Source: Humulus lupulus (taxonomy: Eukaryota > Streptophyta > Magnoliopsida > Rosales > Cannabaceae). From it: 64,000 nt of DNA. The translations under genes and the position numbers were made by a program. Below are positions 1 through 11,789 of the stretch, piece after piece. The notes under the pieces are model-generated. The model saw only the letters and a program-made list of their open reading frames with translations, was not told the DNA's origin and ran no database searches. Location: positions 115,037,061 through 115,101,060 of the forward strand of contig NC_084801.1 in NCBI RefSeq assembly GCF_963169125.1, in the 5' to 3' direction. How positions within the stretch are numbered: the first letter of the stretch is position 1; every line of letters starts with the position of its first letter.

Positions 1-1928
1 TGTTGAAAACCCTAAAACAAAAATACAAGTTTTGAGCTGTGACTTCCAAGTGGTCAAGCATCCACTTTATATTGATTTTGTAAAATTTAATTATACTCTG
101 ATGTTTTTGAGATAGAGTACATAAACTTTAGCTTTTGAAACACTAAAAAATGTTTAGAAATGAGTGAGTTATGCTATTTCAAAGTTTAGGTAAAAAACAG
201 TTTTTCCTATTCTTAATTTTGGACCAAGTTTGGACAGCCACTGTATATGGCAAATGAACCCATTTTTTTCTAAATATTTGTGGAAATATTCTTGGCATAA
301 CCTAGTATTGCACTGTAAAATTTGGTAACAAAATATTGAGCGGTTTGAAAGTTATTAAGTGCCAAAGTTTGGAAAAAATAAGGACTTGAAAATAATGTCA
401 TTTTTACCTCATTGTTGGAAAATATTTTCACCAATAAAAAATACTCCTTTTGACCTAAGATTTTACAAATACCTAAATGGCATACCAAAAATAGATTGGG
501 AAATTTTGGCAACAATTGGGCAAGTAAATTTCAAGTTATGACCTAACAAAATATGTAGTTAAAAATGTGAAAAATAGAGTTTTCACACTTAGTGTAAAAA
601 TGAGATTTTGGAACTTAAGGTAACGTAAAATTTTGCTTATTGCAAGATAAAAACTTGGTAAGTCTTGAAAACATATTTTGACCTAAAATACCACTTTGAG
701 TTTTGTGATAATTATTGAAGAATTTTTATTCTTTCTAAAAATAAAAGAATTAATTTATTAATAATGAATTAAAAGAGGGTTTAAAACCCTATATTTTGAG
801 AAAATAATAAAGATAATTATTTTTCTAGTAAGTAAACTTGATTAATTGACTTCGGAAAAATTAACTAGTCAAGATGGAACTGTTTTAACGGTTTTCCTAA
901 TTAAGATAAATTAGGCTATTTTCTTAAAACAGTTTTTAGAGATTAAAACCTTAAGAAAAATAAAAGGAAAATTAAGAGTTATTTTCTTGAAAAAAATAAT
1001 TAAGGAATTTAATTAGTATTTTCTGGATATAATACCGACTAAAATCTTCTATATATTTAACCGACTTGTTGAAAGTACGAGTTAATATCATTACCTTTAA
1101 AGGATAAGATTTTTAGCAGATTGCGGGAAAATACTATTGTGATACCCGAGCCTAGGTATCGAGACCATAGGATAGGTCTCCCCAAGACTTAGGGTTTAGT
1201 CTCAAATATTTTTATGAATTTCCTCAATGTGTTTAAAACCAAATACAGATCATTAATCCTTACAAATAATTTTTAAAATGACCAAACCGCCCAAAATAAT
1301 AATAATGAATTATGAAGCGCCATAATTAATCCGAGTATACTAGATGAATAATTACAGTATTGGCTAAAGCATAACTGGACTATATATTGGAGGGTGAAAT
1401 CCTGTTGAGAGCTAAGGACTCCAAGTAAGTCAACTTCTATTGTGTGACTGCAACATGAAACGACTATTGTATTGTATGTTAGTATAGAGACACATGCACA
1501 TATATATACTGTCGTAGACAGTTTGCATAGAGACGTTAGTCTAGTTGGTGTTGATTCATAAAATATGACTGGTAGATATCCATCATATTCTAGACGGCTG
1601 ATCGTCATCACACTGCTTGATTTTATTTATGTCCGGTTCATTACCGCGACGAATGGACAAGAGGTGGGGATTGCTGGTTTAAACCTAGGGGCGCCAAAAT
1701 GAATGGGACCTAGGGGCCCTCATGCTTACTTAACGGTTGGAACCCGAGCAAGTGATCTGATAAGTTATTCCTTGATAGTAGCTGTGAATATTGGCCATTC
1801 AGTGAGAGTGCCTAGAGATACTAGGGGTTGCCAAGTTTGAGTGAGGCTGAACACCCTAGGGGCAACTGCTCACCAGCACCACTGATTAACATAGAAGTCT
1901 TTGTAAAACCGTGTAACTTCGATTACAC

Positions 1929-2040
1929 TCTTGGATAAGTAGTGATGCCCTAGGTAACTTGATGGTTACCCTTGTGAGGGATTTGCTCTTGGATAAGTAG
2001 CGATGCCCTAGGTAACACGATAGTTACCCTTGATGGGGAT
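1929..2040. repeat. Tandem duplication, period about 57 bp
   Basis: Two adjacent copies share CTTGGATAAGTAG, GATGCCCTAGGTAAC and GGTTACCCTT/AGTTACCCTT, at about 1931 and 1988. The copies differ at a few bases. Confidence 0.75.
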
Positions 2041-2164
2041 ATTTATTGGCTAGATCTTAGTGTTGAGACTCGGTTCTCCCTTACAGATTAGCATTTATGC
2101 TAGAGGGTGTGTTATGCCCGAATTGTTGGAAATTGTCGAGCGTTGGTCTCGAATTATATTGTTA

Positions 2165-2276
2165 TATATTTTATCTGCTTGCTCTGGGATTTTCTGAGTC
2201 CATGGATTTATTTGTTGATAAGATATAGTTGTGATATAATATATCTGCTTGCTCTGGGATTTTTCGAGTGCAGGAA
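2165..2276. repeat. Local duplication, period about 77 bp
   Basis: The phrase TATCTGCTTGCTCTGGGATT occurs at about 2169 and about 2245, each followed by a diverged (C/G)GAGT(C/G) stretch. It lies in the LTR-like sequence and explains the small overlapping ORFs there. Confidence 0.65.
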
Positions 2277-2787
2277 GTTATCTGTTTATATGAAATAATT
2301 TATCATTGGTTATCAGACATGACCATAAGTTTGTCAGGACGCTTTTGTGTTCTTGAAATTGATTGTATAGGGTCCGGATGGATCCGGAACCCTAATTCTA
2401 TGCATGCTTTTGTTTTAAAGTTAAACTTACTAAGCGTTTTCACTTACCTAGTTGCTTCCTGTTGTAGGTAAGAACAAGGGCAATGTAGAGCAGTGAGCGC
2501 TGGAGTAAACCTTGCAAATGTACATGTGGATCAACCTTTTGGGAAGCCATTTTATTTTTGGAACTGTTGTGTTATTTCCTAAACTAGGCTCACTCTACTC
2601 TTTATAAAATATGTTTGTATTAAATGTTAAGTATGGCCATATGACTTTTTAAAAAGTTTTTTTATACGGGTTTTTGAGACATTTTGTTAAATGAAAATAT
2701 TTATATTTCCGCATTATCGAGTCTTGAAAATCCGGGTCGTTACAATCAAGGCCCTTAAGCCTTACTAGCGAATTTTGGGTCGTTACA

Positions 2788-4764
2788 GTATATAATACAC
2801 AAGAAAAGAAACTGGATCCTAGGACCATTAGTGGGTATCATTGGATATGTTGAAAGGTCCAAAGGTTATAGATTCTAATGTCCATCTCATAACACTAGGA
2901 TTGTGGAATCAAGAAATGTAAAATTTCTTGAAAATGACTTGATTAGTGGGAGTGATCAATCAAATGACTCTAATTATAAGAAAGATCATTCAAAACCTTC
3001 CACCTCAGGTTCAAGATTGATAGTGGTTAAAAAAATCCCCCAATTTCAAACGAATGTTGAACAACCACATCAAGTCATTAAAAACCCACAAGTCGAAGAT
3101 GAAGTTCCAATGGATCAAGTTGTTCATGAATTACCTACAGCTGATGAGAAACTAGCTGAACTGGCTACTCCCCAAGAGCTTGCTAGTGTAGCCTTAAGAA
3201 GATCTACTAGAATGACAAAACTGACAATTCATAGTGACTACATTGTGTATTTGCAAGAATATAGCTGCAATATTGGAGCTGAAAAAGATTTAGAAACAAT
3301 TTCATAAACCATGGATAGTTAAGAATTAAAATTGTGGTACAATGCCATGAATGAATAAAAGAATTCTATGAAGAGCAACGAAGTTTGGGATCTTGTTGAG
3401 TTGCCTAATAGGGCGAGGGCCATTGGGTGTAAGTGAGTCTTCAAACAAAGAAAGACTCATTAGGAAAAATTGAGAGACATAAAGCGAGACTTGTTGCTAA
3501 GGGATTCACTCAAAAGAAGGAATTGATTACATAAAGACCTTTTCTCCTGTTTCTAAGAAAGATTCCCTTAGAGTAATCTTGGAATTAGTTGCTCATTTCG
3601 ATTTAGAGCTACGACGAATGGATGTGAAAACTACTTTCCTAAATGGTGGCCTAGAGGAGGAGGTTTACATGAAACAACCAGATGGATTCTCCTCTAGTGA
3701 TGGTGAGCACTTGGTTTGCAAGATTAAAAAGTCCATCTATGGATTAAAACAAGCGTCCTGCCAATGGTATTTAAAATTCCACGATGTCATCTCTTGCTTT
3801 GGATTTGAAAAGAATGTCATGGATCAATGCATATACTAGAAGGTCAGTGAGAGTAAGATTTATTTTCTTATTTTCTATGTGGACGGTATTCTTCTTCCAA
3901 CCAATGATAGGAGTTTTCTCCATGAGGTCAAACAATTCCTCTCAAATAACTTATGTCATTGGCATGAAGATCTATCGAGATAGATATCAAGGTATTTTAG
4001 GTCTATCTCAAGAAGCCTACATCACCAAAGTTTTAGAGAGATTTCATATGAAAAGTTGTTCACCAAGTGTTGTTCCTATTGTTAAGGGTTAGCCAACATT
4101 CGTATAATGATCTGGAAAGGGGAGAAATGAAGAACATTCCTTACGCTTCTGCTGTCGGAAGCCTGGTTATGCTCAGGTTTGCACAAAATCTGACATTGCC
4201 TTTACTGTCGGAATGATGGGATGATATTAGAATAACTTAAGTTTAGACCACCTAAGAGCTACATAGAAAGTGAAGAGGTATCTTTATGATGCCAAGGATT
4301 ACATGCATATATTGAGACGAACTGACAATATGGAAATAGTTAACTAATCAAATCCAGACCTCTCTGGTTACATTGATTCACATTATTCAACATTTGATTA
4401 TATTTTATATTTACTGGTAGAGTTGTGTCACAGAAAACCATGATTGCTACTTCACTTTAGAAGAAAGATTCATTTACTGTTTTGAGGATACATCATATGG
4501 TGTATACTTTTAGAGTTTCAGGTCTTAGAGTTGTAGATTCTATTTCTAAGCCATTAAGAAATACCTTGCGACAAATTCAATTGTAGTATTTTTGGCTTGA
4601 AACAAAAATAATTGTAGTCGAAGCTAGCATATCGACATTAAGTATTTAGCCATGAAAGACTGTGTTAAAAAAATGAAAGTGGTCATTAAGCAAGCACTAA
4701 GTTGAATGATCGCAGATCCCTTGACTAAAGCATGTCACTACATAAATTCAAGGATCATAAAGTG
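2788..4764 (+). pseudogene. Copia pol remnant (post-integrase linker, RT, RNase H)
   Basis: The translation from about 2790 resembles the copia linker after integrase (KKLDPRTISGYH, then IVESRNVKFLENDL at 2903-2945). An acidic Pro/Ser-rich spacer runs to 3307. The RT begins near 3390, with MDVKTTFLNGGLEEEVYMKQ near 3618-3677 and KSIYGLKQAS near 3729-3758, both diagnostic of copia RT. The expected YVDD region near 3870 is out of frame after a shift, and the segment to 4092 continues in another frame. Degraded RNase H sequence runs to about 4760 with many stops. It cannot make an active polyprotein. Lineage is not assigned. Confidence 0.8.
4760..4764. repeat. Target site duplication AAGTG (left)
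   Basis: Matches 5603-5607 exactly and flanks the solo LTR. Confidence 0.85.
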
Positions 4765-5602
4765 TGTTGAATGAATTTTCACAATCAACCCTAAGAAGAG
4801 AGATTAAAGAAATAATCAGATAGAAAACAATGATTTTTACGTGGTTCATGTTACAAAAGAACCCTAGTCTACGAGCCTCTGGTATTAAAATGTTTGGAAG
4901 CTTGTGATAGTAAACTTCAATGGAGTGTTCTCAGGCAGTGTGTAGGTTGCTCTGAGTACAAGGTATTTTTCTCTTTTTAAAACCCAACCTTTACAATGAG
5001 ACTCCCAGCTCTATTTATAGAGGTTGGGATAATTAATACTAATCATCATAAATTAACACACATTCTTCCCATTATTGGGGAATTAATACACAATTCAATG
5101 CATTAAGCTGCATTGAATAGAAGCCACAACCCAAGCGAGATTTGCGGGGCCCACTGCAGAAAGGTACCAACTTTATGGGGAACATGCCCCTAGTATTATT
5201 AGAGTGTGTTGTAAGTACCTCCATGACAGACGGTGTAGTGGGAGTGCGAATTGTCGAGTCGTACACTCGACAACACTGTTGATTGATCGCCCACAAAGGT
5301 TGTCAGACGATCCTCTGGCTCTGCAAACCCGCATTTGTTGACACGTTGCGCCCTTTCTTAGGGTCCGAGAACCAAAGCCTCAGACTTGGTAGATGATTGG
5401 GGGACAAGAGTCATCGCCTTAACTGCCCGAGCTGGAGAACCTCCAGCTCCGAGGATGAAACTCGGAACGTAATCTACTCACGACCCATTGTCAAGCAAAG
5501 TGTCACCTAGGAGGGCTCTTTCTCCGACTAGGGGGCTCGGGCAGTAACCTCCCCCGATGACATCTATGAACGTCCGAGTCGGAGGTGAAAATACGAACAA
5601 CA
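4765..5602 (-). mobile_element. Solo LTR (838 bp) inside copia-1
   Basis: The segment begins TGTTGAATG and ends GAACAACA, giving TG...CA termini. It is flanked by AAGTG at 4760-4764 and 5603-5607, a perfect 5-bp target duplication. There is no coding sequence or primer site, so it is a solo LTR left by recombination. A CTATAAATA box on the minus strand (about 5013-5021) suggests minus orientation, in which it ends ...TCAACA like the three gypsy LTRs of this window. A 9-bp-arm palindrome lies at 5429-5449. Confidence 0.85.
5429..5449. repeat. Palindrome in the solo LTR
   Basis: Arms GAGCTGGAG and CTCCAGCTC are separated by AAC. The arms are perfect reverse complements. Confidence 0.9.
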
Positions 5603-5929
5603 AAGTGAATATATGAGATTCTGTTACCCTTATGTAATTTTTCATTAAAAGTTATTAATGGAACTCTTATTTAGATATTTTCTCATATTCATGTGCACCT
5701 TAATTTCATTTGAGAAAATTCATCTTCATTGGACCTAAATAAACATAAGGTTTATTCATTAAGGTGCATCACCACATAAAATTGATTCAATAAATACATT
5801 GTAATACATGAAAGATAATACTCGTTATAAAAGAAGACTTATTGCTATGATTCATGTGTTTGTTGCCTAACAAGGATAATCATTGGGCTTAAGTAGTACT
5901 TTAGTTTAAATGCAGACCACGTTGGAGAA

Positions 5930-6344
5930 TGTTAGAATATTTTATTAAATTAATTAGAGTTCCCAAAAACTATAATTCTAATTAATCATGATTAAAGTCA
6001 ATATTGAGATTAATTGACATATATTGTCAATATGGTCAGCATTTAAAGTAGTTACTAAATATTGAGTTACCCAATATTTTATATCCTATTGATTGTCATA
6101 TATTATGACATCAATTATGACAAAGACCTTGATGGAATGTCTCACCTATATAAATATAGGGTTCTGGTCCCTAAGCTGAACGTTCATCCTCATACTCAAT
6201 CTAAAGAGCTAGTGAGAGCTTGGAAGTCATTTACCCTCACTAATACTCTTTTCTTTTCTTTTTGTATATCTAAAGCTTTTAGATCGAGATTATCAAAATC
6301 AATGCTGGAGGTATACTCTTTTGATCTTCCTTAATTTTGTAACA
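5930..6344 (+). repeat. Probable 3' LTR of copia-1
   Basis: A purine-rich GTTGGAGAA precedes TGTTAGAATATT, a common start for copia LTRs. A TATA-like CCTATATAAATATAG lies at about 6146-6161. The end is placed at GTAACA (6339-6344) only because it supplies a CA terminus; no second copy exists in the window to confirm it. Confidence 0.5.
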
Positions 6345-7812
6345 ATCATATTCAATCTATTCTGCATATTAAGATTGTTATGCATCTAGATAAATTATCT
6401 TACATTGAATGTATAGAAAAAAGTAGTGATAAGTAAAAAAGCTATTTATATGTTTATAGAAGAATCTAACAAAAAAAGTTCACAGGTATATACAATACTA
6501 TAGATTATATTCTGTTTCTTCCTTTAACTAATAACATTACTTTATCACACTTAATATTATAATTAAGCAGTGAAAATCAAAGCAGGCAACTAAAAACTAA
6601 TTCCAACTATACTATTCCTATTACCACATATGGTGAAATGTAGAACGGGCCTGAGTGGAAAGGGACCATATACAAAATTTGTTATTTTAAAAAAATTTAT
6701 ATATAAAATGATATTTTTAAAATTTTGGGGGTCTTTGTACATGTAAAAATGATATTTTTTTAAAAAAAAATTGGATCTCATTATGTGGGGCCCTAGACAC
6801 AGGCCTGACCTGCTTGTGCCCAGGGCTGGATCTGGTGAAATGACTAAAAAAGTGTTCGGAGATAAATTTCGTTCGACTTACAATCATTCGATTAATAATT
6901 TACTTGATCAAACAATGATACATTATTAGATACCTAAGTACACCGTATCAAGCTAAACCTAAAGTACATATTGGAGTTTGTTTTGAAGGGGACAAAATCT
7001 AAAGCCAATTGTATATCTTGTTAGTCAAGAGCAAGTATAGAAGGAAGTGAGGGAAACATTGTTGGACTTTGTCTAACCTATTATGAAACGAATGGTCCAT
7101 ACATATAAACATAAATATATAATAATATATTATGTGATGTGAGATTATTAGTAGTTGACCCCAAAAAGTGATTCTTGTGTACTCTGAACTTGTATGATCT
7201 AGGAGATGGTCTTGTCTATCTTGTCAGTGTTATAGTAAAGTTTATACAAATGTGACCCTTTAAAGGAGTAAATATCAATGAGACATTATGACAGTTAATA
7301 AAGAGAATGAATGAACATGTGAATCCCATGCATTTTCAAATTCCGCAAGATATATTTAGTGATCTTTCCACCACTCTCCTTCCTTGATTGATGATAAATA
7401 TTTATATATATATATATAAATGAAAATATGGATAATATTATACTATTAGTAGATGGAATAATATTCCAGCATCCACGTTCAACGGTTAAGCTTCAATTAG
7501 AACAAGTTTTATCTTTCTTTCTTTCTCTACAAAAAGAAGAAATTAATTAAAATATCTACAAAATATTCTATTAATTGTTTTTGCATATATAACTGTGAGA
7601 AAAATAATAATCGTAATAGTAATAGGAGGGAATGAGCTTATGAATGTTCTTCTTCTTGATGTAGATGTATTACTAGAGAGCTTTACTTTATTTTATTTGT
7701 TTTTTGAGTGACATGAAATATTAATTAAATAGGAGTTGCATCATTAAAAATTGGAGAATGTAGTGTTGTGATGCATGCATGCACTCCACTATGCTATTTT
7801 TATACTTTGTGC

Positions 7813-7878
7813 CTTTCTCTCTCTCTCTCTATATATATATATAAACACACACACAAATATATATATATATATATATAT
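7813..7878. repeat. Compound microsatellite (CT)n(TA)n(CA)n(TA)n
   Basis: Runs of CT, then TA, then CA, then TA dinucleotides follow one another directly. Confidence 0.85.
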
Positions 7879-9660
7879 GATTGAGAGTGATTGCCAAAGA
7901 TGAAGACAAAATGGTCAACTTGGCTGAGTACTTAATACTTATGCATGGACGGGAGCAAGATGTAATTTTTAATTTTTAGAAGGGTCTGAATTACTATTTT
8001 ATTACAAGATTGGTCTATATTTAAAAAAAAAAATACTAAATTGGCTGGTTACAATTAAAATATATATTTGAGGAGGCAACCATGTCAACATTTTAAGTGT
8101 ACTTTGGACATTAAAATTCAACAAGATTGTACTTTATAATATATGAGTGATAAATATGATGTGAGTCTTAAAATTTATTGACCAAAATCTTATAAACATG
8201 ATCAACACATTAAGAATTTATTGTCCAAACTTCTTAATTCTTAATGTAATTAATTACTATATTCATTTCCTATAGTTTTATTACCAAATATTATGTACGT
8301 TAATCTTTTAGATTGTGACAGAAACTTTGATCGAAAATCTCAATTATAAATATATATATATAGTTATTGATTATTGGAAGCGTCAGTGCATTAAATCAAA
8401 TTCAAAGTATATTAAAATCTTAATCTAAATACATAAAATAAAATTTACAATACATACAGGACATATAGTAATGATAGAACTTGCTAGTGAAATAAGTTGA
8501 TGTGGCCAACTTGATTTTGTGCTTTCCCTGCATGGATTTTGAGGTGGGGTTGGCTTTGTAAAATAGTAACAAGTAAATAATATTAAATAAAAATAAACAA
8601 GATACTTCAAAATCTTTCTAGTTTGGACACTTTTGAAATGCTTACATAATTATGAAAAGAACACCAAAAAAAGAAGAAGCCAAATGTCTATCCATGCAAT
8701 GCAAATTATGACCCCTTGTCATCACCAGGGGTTCACACAAATTTGGATAATAAACAGTTCAAATTCTTAGAGAAAAGTACAACTGAAACTGGCTCTGTCC
8801 ACTCCCAAAAGAAGAATATATAACAATATTAGAAATCCCTTTTCAAAATGTTAAGTGTTAGGAACTAGTCATTTTCTTTCTCACTCTTTCTGCTATTTTA
8901 TATCTATATATAATGAGTGTCTTAGTGCTATTTTTCATAGTTTTTTTTTTTTTGTTTCTCCCCGAGTTTGTTTGTGCCTCAAAAAGAACTATTTTAGCCT
9001 TTTGGGTATAAAATATTGTCAACACTGAAAAATAATATTCTTTTTTTTTTCTCTAAATAAACAAATACAACACTAATTTGCAATGGAGCTTGGAGAATAT
9101 TCCTTATGGTAACTATAAATATATATATGCAAAGATGCCCAAAAAGTCATAATCAAACACATGTTTTGACAAATAAAAAGAGAGGAAATAAAAAAAAAAA
9201 GTTTTAAAGTGGTCTTTGGATTACTTCAAATTTAGGTAATTATTTCCTATGCTCTATGTGCAACTTTTTTTTTTAATTTCTAATACGTAATATTTAAAAT
9301 ACAAGGGTAATGGTGTTTTGGGGTCTAAAATTTGACACCAAAAAAAAAATTAAGAGATGGTGGTTGTTTAAAGTGGTATATTACTTTACTGCAAAAAAAA
9401 ATAAAGTGGTATATTACTTATAATTAAAATTTTCCTCCATTTAGAACCTCCTATTAGATTTTCCACTTTGCTTTTTTTTTTAATTATTATTTTGTTGCAT
9501 TATTGTTTCAATATTTAATTTTCATTTAAAAAAAGTTGATTTTTTTATGGTACTATTATTTGGTTTTGAACGTTTTATAAATAAATAAAAGAAGAAGGGT
9601 ATTATTGCAAATTTGAATAAAACTATTTAGTTGTGCAACGATATGTGTTTGATACTGTTG

Positions 9661-9668
9661 GTATATTC
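9661..9668 (+). promoter_or_regulatory. P1BS-like motif GTATATTC upstream of PHO2
   Basis: It matches GNATATNC, the PHR1 binding consensus of phosphate-starvation genes, about 70-110 bp before the likely start of transcription. A second match, GAATATTC, is at 9095-9102. In AT-rich DNA such matches are frequent by chance, so function is conjecture. Confidence 0.25.
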
Positions 9669-11303
9669 TTCTTGTGTATGGATTCAATAGTTCTTCCTTA
9701 TATCTAATTGGATGTGATTAGCACCAACCCCACTCAACCAGCTCCAGCTTCCAATGTCTGTGAGATCAACTCCATTCTAGAGAGAGAGGGAGAGAGAGTG
9801 CTCTGTGTGTTTTCTCATTGTGCAATGGTTTCCAGTTATGGTAATGGCGTGATGACCAGGATTCAGAGAGGAAATGGGCCTCTCTGAATTCCAAACCTTT
9901 TCATTGTTTCAGGCTTTGGAACTCTTTTCTTAGCTGGGATAAAAGTTGGGTTGAGTGAATGTGAGGTTTCAAGAAAAGATATATATATATATATGTATAT
10001 ATATTACGTTCTGGGTTAACCTTCTTTGATCAAGTTCTTATGGGATTTCCTGGTTTATTTCCCCATAGTTATTTCAATTTGCTATCTTTCAGAGGTTTCT
10101 GAGCTACCAAAAGGTTTTTGATTACTCTAATGCTTTGTTTATTTATTTTTCCATGAATATGGATTGGGTGAATAATTAAAGTTTTTGTATTGATATTTCT
10201 GTTATTGAAATTGAACAGTCAAACTTTAATTATAAGTTTTGGATTTTATATGTTTGAAAGAAACAGGTTTGGAGATTATGATTTGTACTTTATGAGAATT
10301 TGATTGGTTATGGACTTAGAATCTTTATTGGGTTGCATTTGAATGCAAAAACATTTGGGGGAAGATAATTTTAATTTTAATTGGAGGTGTGCAAAATATC
10401 AAGGTTGGAGCTTTTTTAGTACATAATATAAGAAAATGAAAATATTATGTGAAGGATGTAATCATTTCATTTCCAAAATGATTAGCTGGATATTGAGCTT
10501 ATTCTTTCTGAAATTGCTGCTCTAATTTCCCTTGAAATTATAATCCCTTATGTGCTGTTGAAATTCCCTTATTAGTAGGATTAAAACTAGATGTATTCAT
10601 ATTACAGAGTGGAATAAGGGTACCTTAGTGGTTTAATGGATGAAGAACTATATAAGTATTCAGTTTGAGTTCATGTTTCTACAACAGTTTCTACATATTT
10701 TCATTTGTGTTCTTCTTAGAAGCAACTTACACATGTCCTACAACATTCCCAGGATCCTTATATTCATTCACTTATGTATGCTTAAGTTATTACTGTTTGT
10801 GATCTCATAAATCTCCTTGTAATTAATATATTAAATCCAAAGAAAAAAAAACTACTTTGATTTCTTGTAATTAATTAAGTACTGTTTATGATTTTCTAAA
10901 TATCTTCTCTTCATTTGCTTGTTAAGGAAAAACTATAGACTTTGGTTTTCTTATTTTAATGCATTTTTTTCGTCTTGATATATTATATCTTTTAATATTG
11001 ATAACTTGTGTATTGCAGACTTTCAGGACTGTTAGACTGGTGGAAAATCTCAGTTGATATTTGACTTTGAAAAGGGTCTAGTTGTTACATATGACTTTTA
11101 AAACCATCAGGGAAACAGAAGCCAATTGTTGTAACATAGGTGTCATTGCTAGTTCTTTTTTCAGAGAAATTAAAACATTCAGAGAGCTCTTTTGAACTCT
11201 GGCAATGTCGGTTGTTGATCCCTGATAGTTTGAAAAGCATTGTTTGAACCCCTACATACTTGTCTAACTTTTGAAAAGATTTTGGTTGGTTGAGTTCTTT
11301 ATA

Positions 11304-11325
11304 CAGGGCAAATCTCCTCTTGGCA
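11304..11325 (+). promoter_or_regulatory. miR399 target site 1 (one-base insertion)
   Basis: It reads CAGGGCAAATCTCC then TCTTGGCA. Compared with a perfect miR399 complement it carries one extra base in the part that pairs with the miRNA seed (between miRNA bases 6 and 7), so cleavage is likely weaker here. Confidence 0.7.
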
Positions 11326-11361
11326 CTGAATGAACCCAGAAAGAATCTTTGGATTCTTTTT

Positions 11362-11382
11362 TGGGGCAAATCTCCTTTGGCA
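11362..11382 (+). promoter_or_regulatory. miR399 target site 2
   Basis: It contains the full 19-base core GGGCAAATCTCCTTTGGCA, complementary to miR399 apart from its last bases. Confidence 0.93.
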
Positions 11383-11446
11383 ATAGATATAGGATCTTTT
11401 GGTTATTTTAGCATACATATTGTTGTTACTTCAGGTTTCAGCTCTA

Positions 11447-11467
11447 TTGGGCAAATCTCCTTTGGCA
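11447..11467 (+). promoter_or_regulatory. miR399 target site 3
   Basis: The same perfect 19-base core as site 2, preceded by TT. Confidence 0.93.
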
Positions 11468-11548
11468 AAGTTACTTTATCCCCTTGGTTTGGTGACATTT
11501 CCCTTTATCATTTGGAATTGATCTATCATCTTTACGCCACCCTTCCAG

Positions 11549-11569
11549 TAGGAAAGATCTCCTTTGGCA
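11549..11569 (+). promoter_or_regulatory. miR399 target site 4 (degenerate 5' half)
   Basis: The seed-pairing half ATCTCCTTTGGCA is intact. The other half reads TAGGAAAG instead of CAGGGCAA, giving about four mismatches to the miRNA 3' part. Confidence 0.7.
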
Positions 11570-11713
11570 CTTGATATTGAGGGGTAAATTCACTCATTCC
11601 TTTGAGACTTATCTCATCTTGCAGTTGCATATCATTGGTATCTGCAGTTGGAAACTTCGAATCAAGATTTCATCTAAGAGGTCTTCCTCTAGCAGAAATC
11701 TTCAGTCCATAAA

Positions 11714-11734
11714 TTGGGCAAATCTCCTTTGGCA
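11714..11734 (+). promoter_or_regulatory. miR399 target site 5
   Basis: Perfect 19-base core GGGCAAATCTCCTTTGGCA, preceded by TT. Confidence 0.93.
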
Positions 11735-11768
11735 TTAGGAAGACCTTAGTTGGCTTCCATCGTCCTTG

Positions 11769-11789
11769 TTGGGCAAATCTCCTTTGGCA
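11769..11789 (+). promoter_or_regulatory. miR399 target site 6
   Basis: Perfect 19-base core, preceded by TT. It starts 55 bases after the start of site 5. Confidence 0.93.

Larger units (their letters stand above)
1..2787. repeat. Partial LTR-like sequence, left end outside window
   Basis: This AT-rich stretch has no credible coding region. It ends in GGGTCGTTACA, seen once at 2734-2744 and again at 2777-2787. That is the expected right end of LTRs that begin TGTAACGACCC, a type common in plant chromoviruses. The second copy abuts copia coding sequence with no spacer. The left end is not in the window, so length and target duplication cannot be tested. Short ORFs at 2107-2471 have no recognisable domain and lie across a local duplication. 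The LTR call rests on the terminal motif and the absence of genes; the lineage is inferred. Confidence 0.4.
2788..6344 (+). mobile_element. Degenerate Ty1/copia retrotransposon (copia-1), 5'-truncated
   Basis: Copia-type pol sequence starts inside the region after integrase and runs through reverse transcriptase and RNase H. It is then interrupted by a solo LTR at 4765-5602 and ends at a probable 3' LTR. No 5' LTR, primer site, gag, protease or integrase core is present, so the left part was lost where it joins the upstream LTR-like DNA. Several stops and frameshifts are visible. The right end (about 6344, at GTAACA) is a guess. Confidence 0.75.
6345..9734. other. AT-rich intergenic DNA upstream of PHO2
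   Basis: No convincing coding region is seen. The longest ORFs (about 60 codons) have low-complexity composition and no recognised motif. It contains AT-rich runs, (TA)n near 7402-7418, a compound CT/TA/CA/TA microsatellite at 7813-7878, and homopolymer A or T tracts. A block at about 6640-6835 has GC-rich ends (GGGCCTGAGTGG and GGCCTGACCTGC...CAGGGCTGG) around an A/T-rich core and looks like a short transposon remnant, but its boundaries could not be fixed. The part nearest 9735 should hold the PHO2 promoter. Confidence 0.6.

Noticed and set aside
1273..1611. 112-codon minus-strand ORF
   Set aside because: It has no domain, lies in LTR-like repeat DNA and has unstructured composition.
5072..5296. 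74-codon minus-strand ORF
   Set aside because: It lies wholly within the solo LTR at 4765-5602.
11304..11325. IPS1/At4-type target mimic
   Set aside because: The extra base is opposite the seed rather than miRNA positions 10-11, and the site lies in the PHO2 leader beside five others.
11290..11574. 94-codon ORF in the PHO2 leader
   Set aside because: It has no ATG at its start, spans four miRNA sites and shows no protein similarity.
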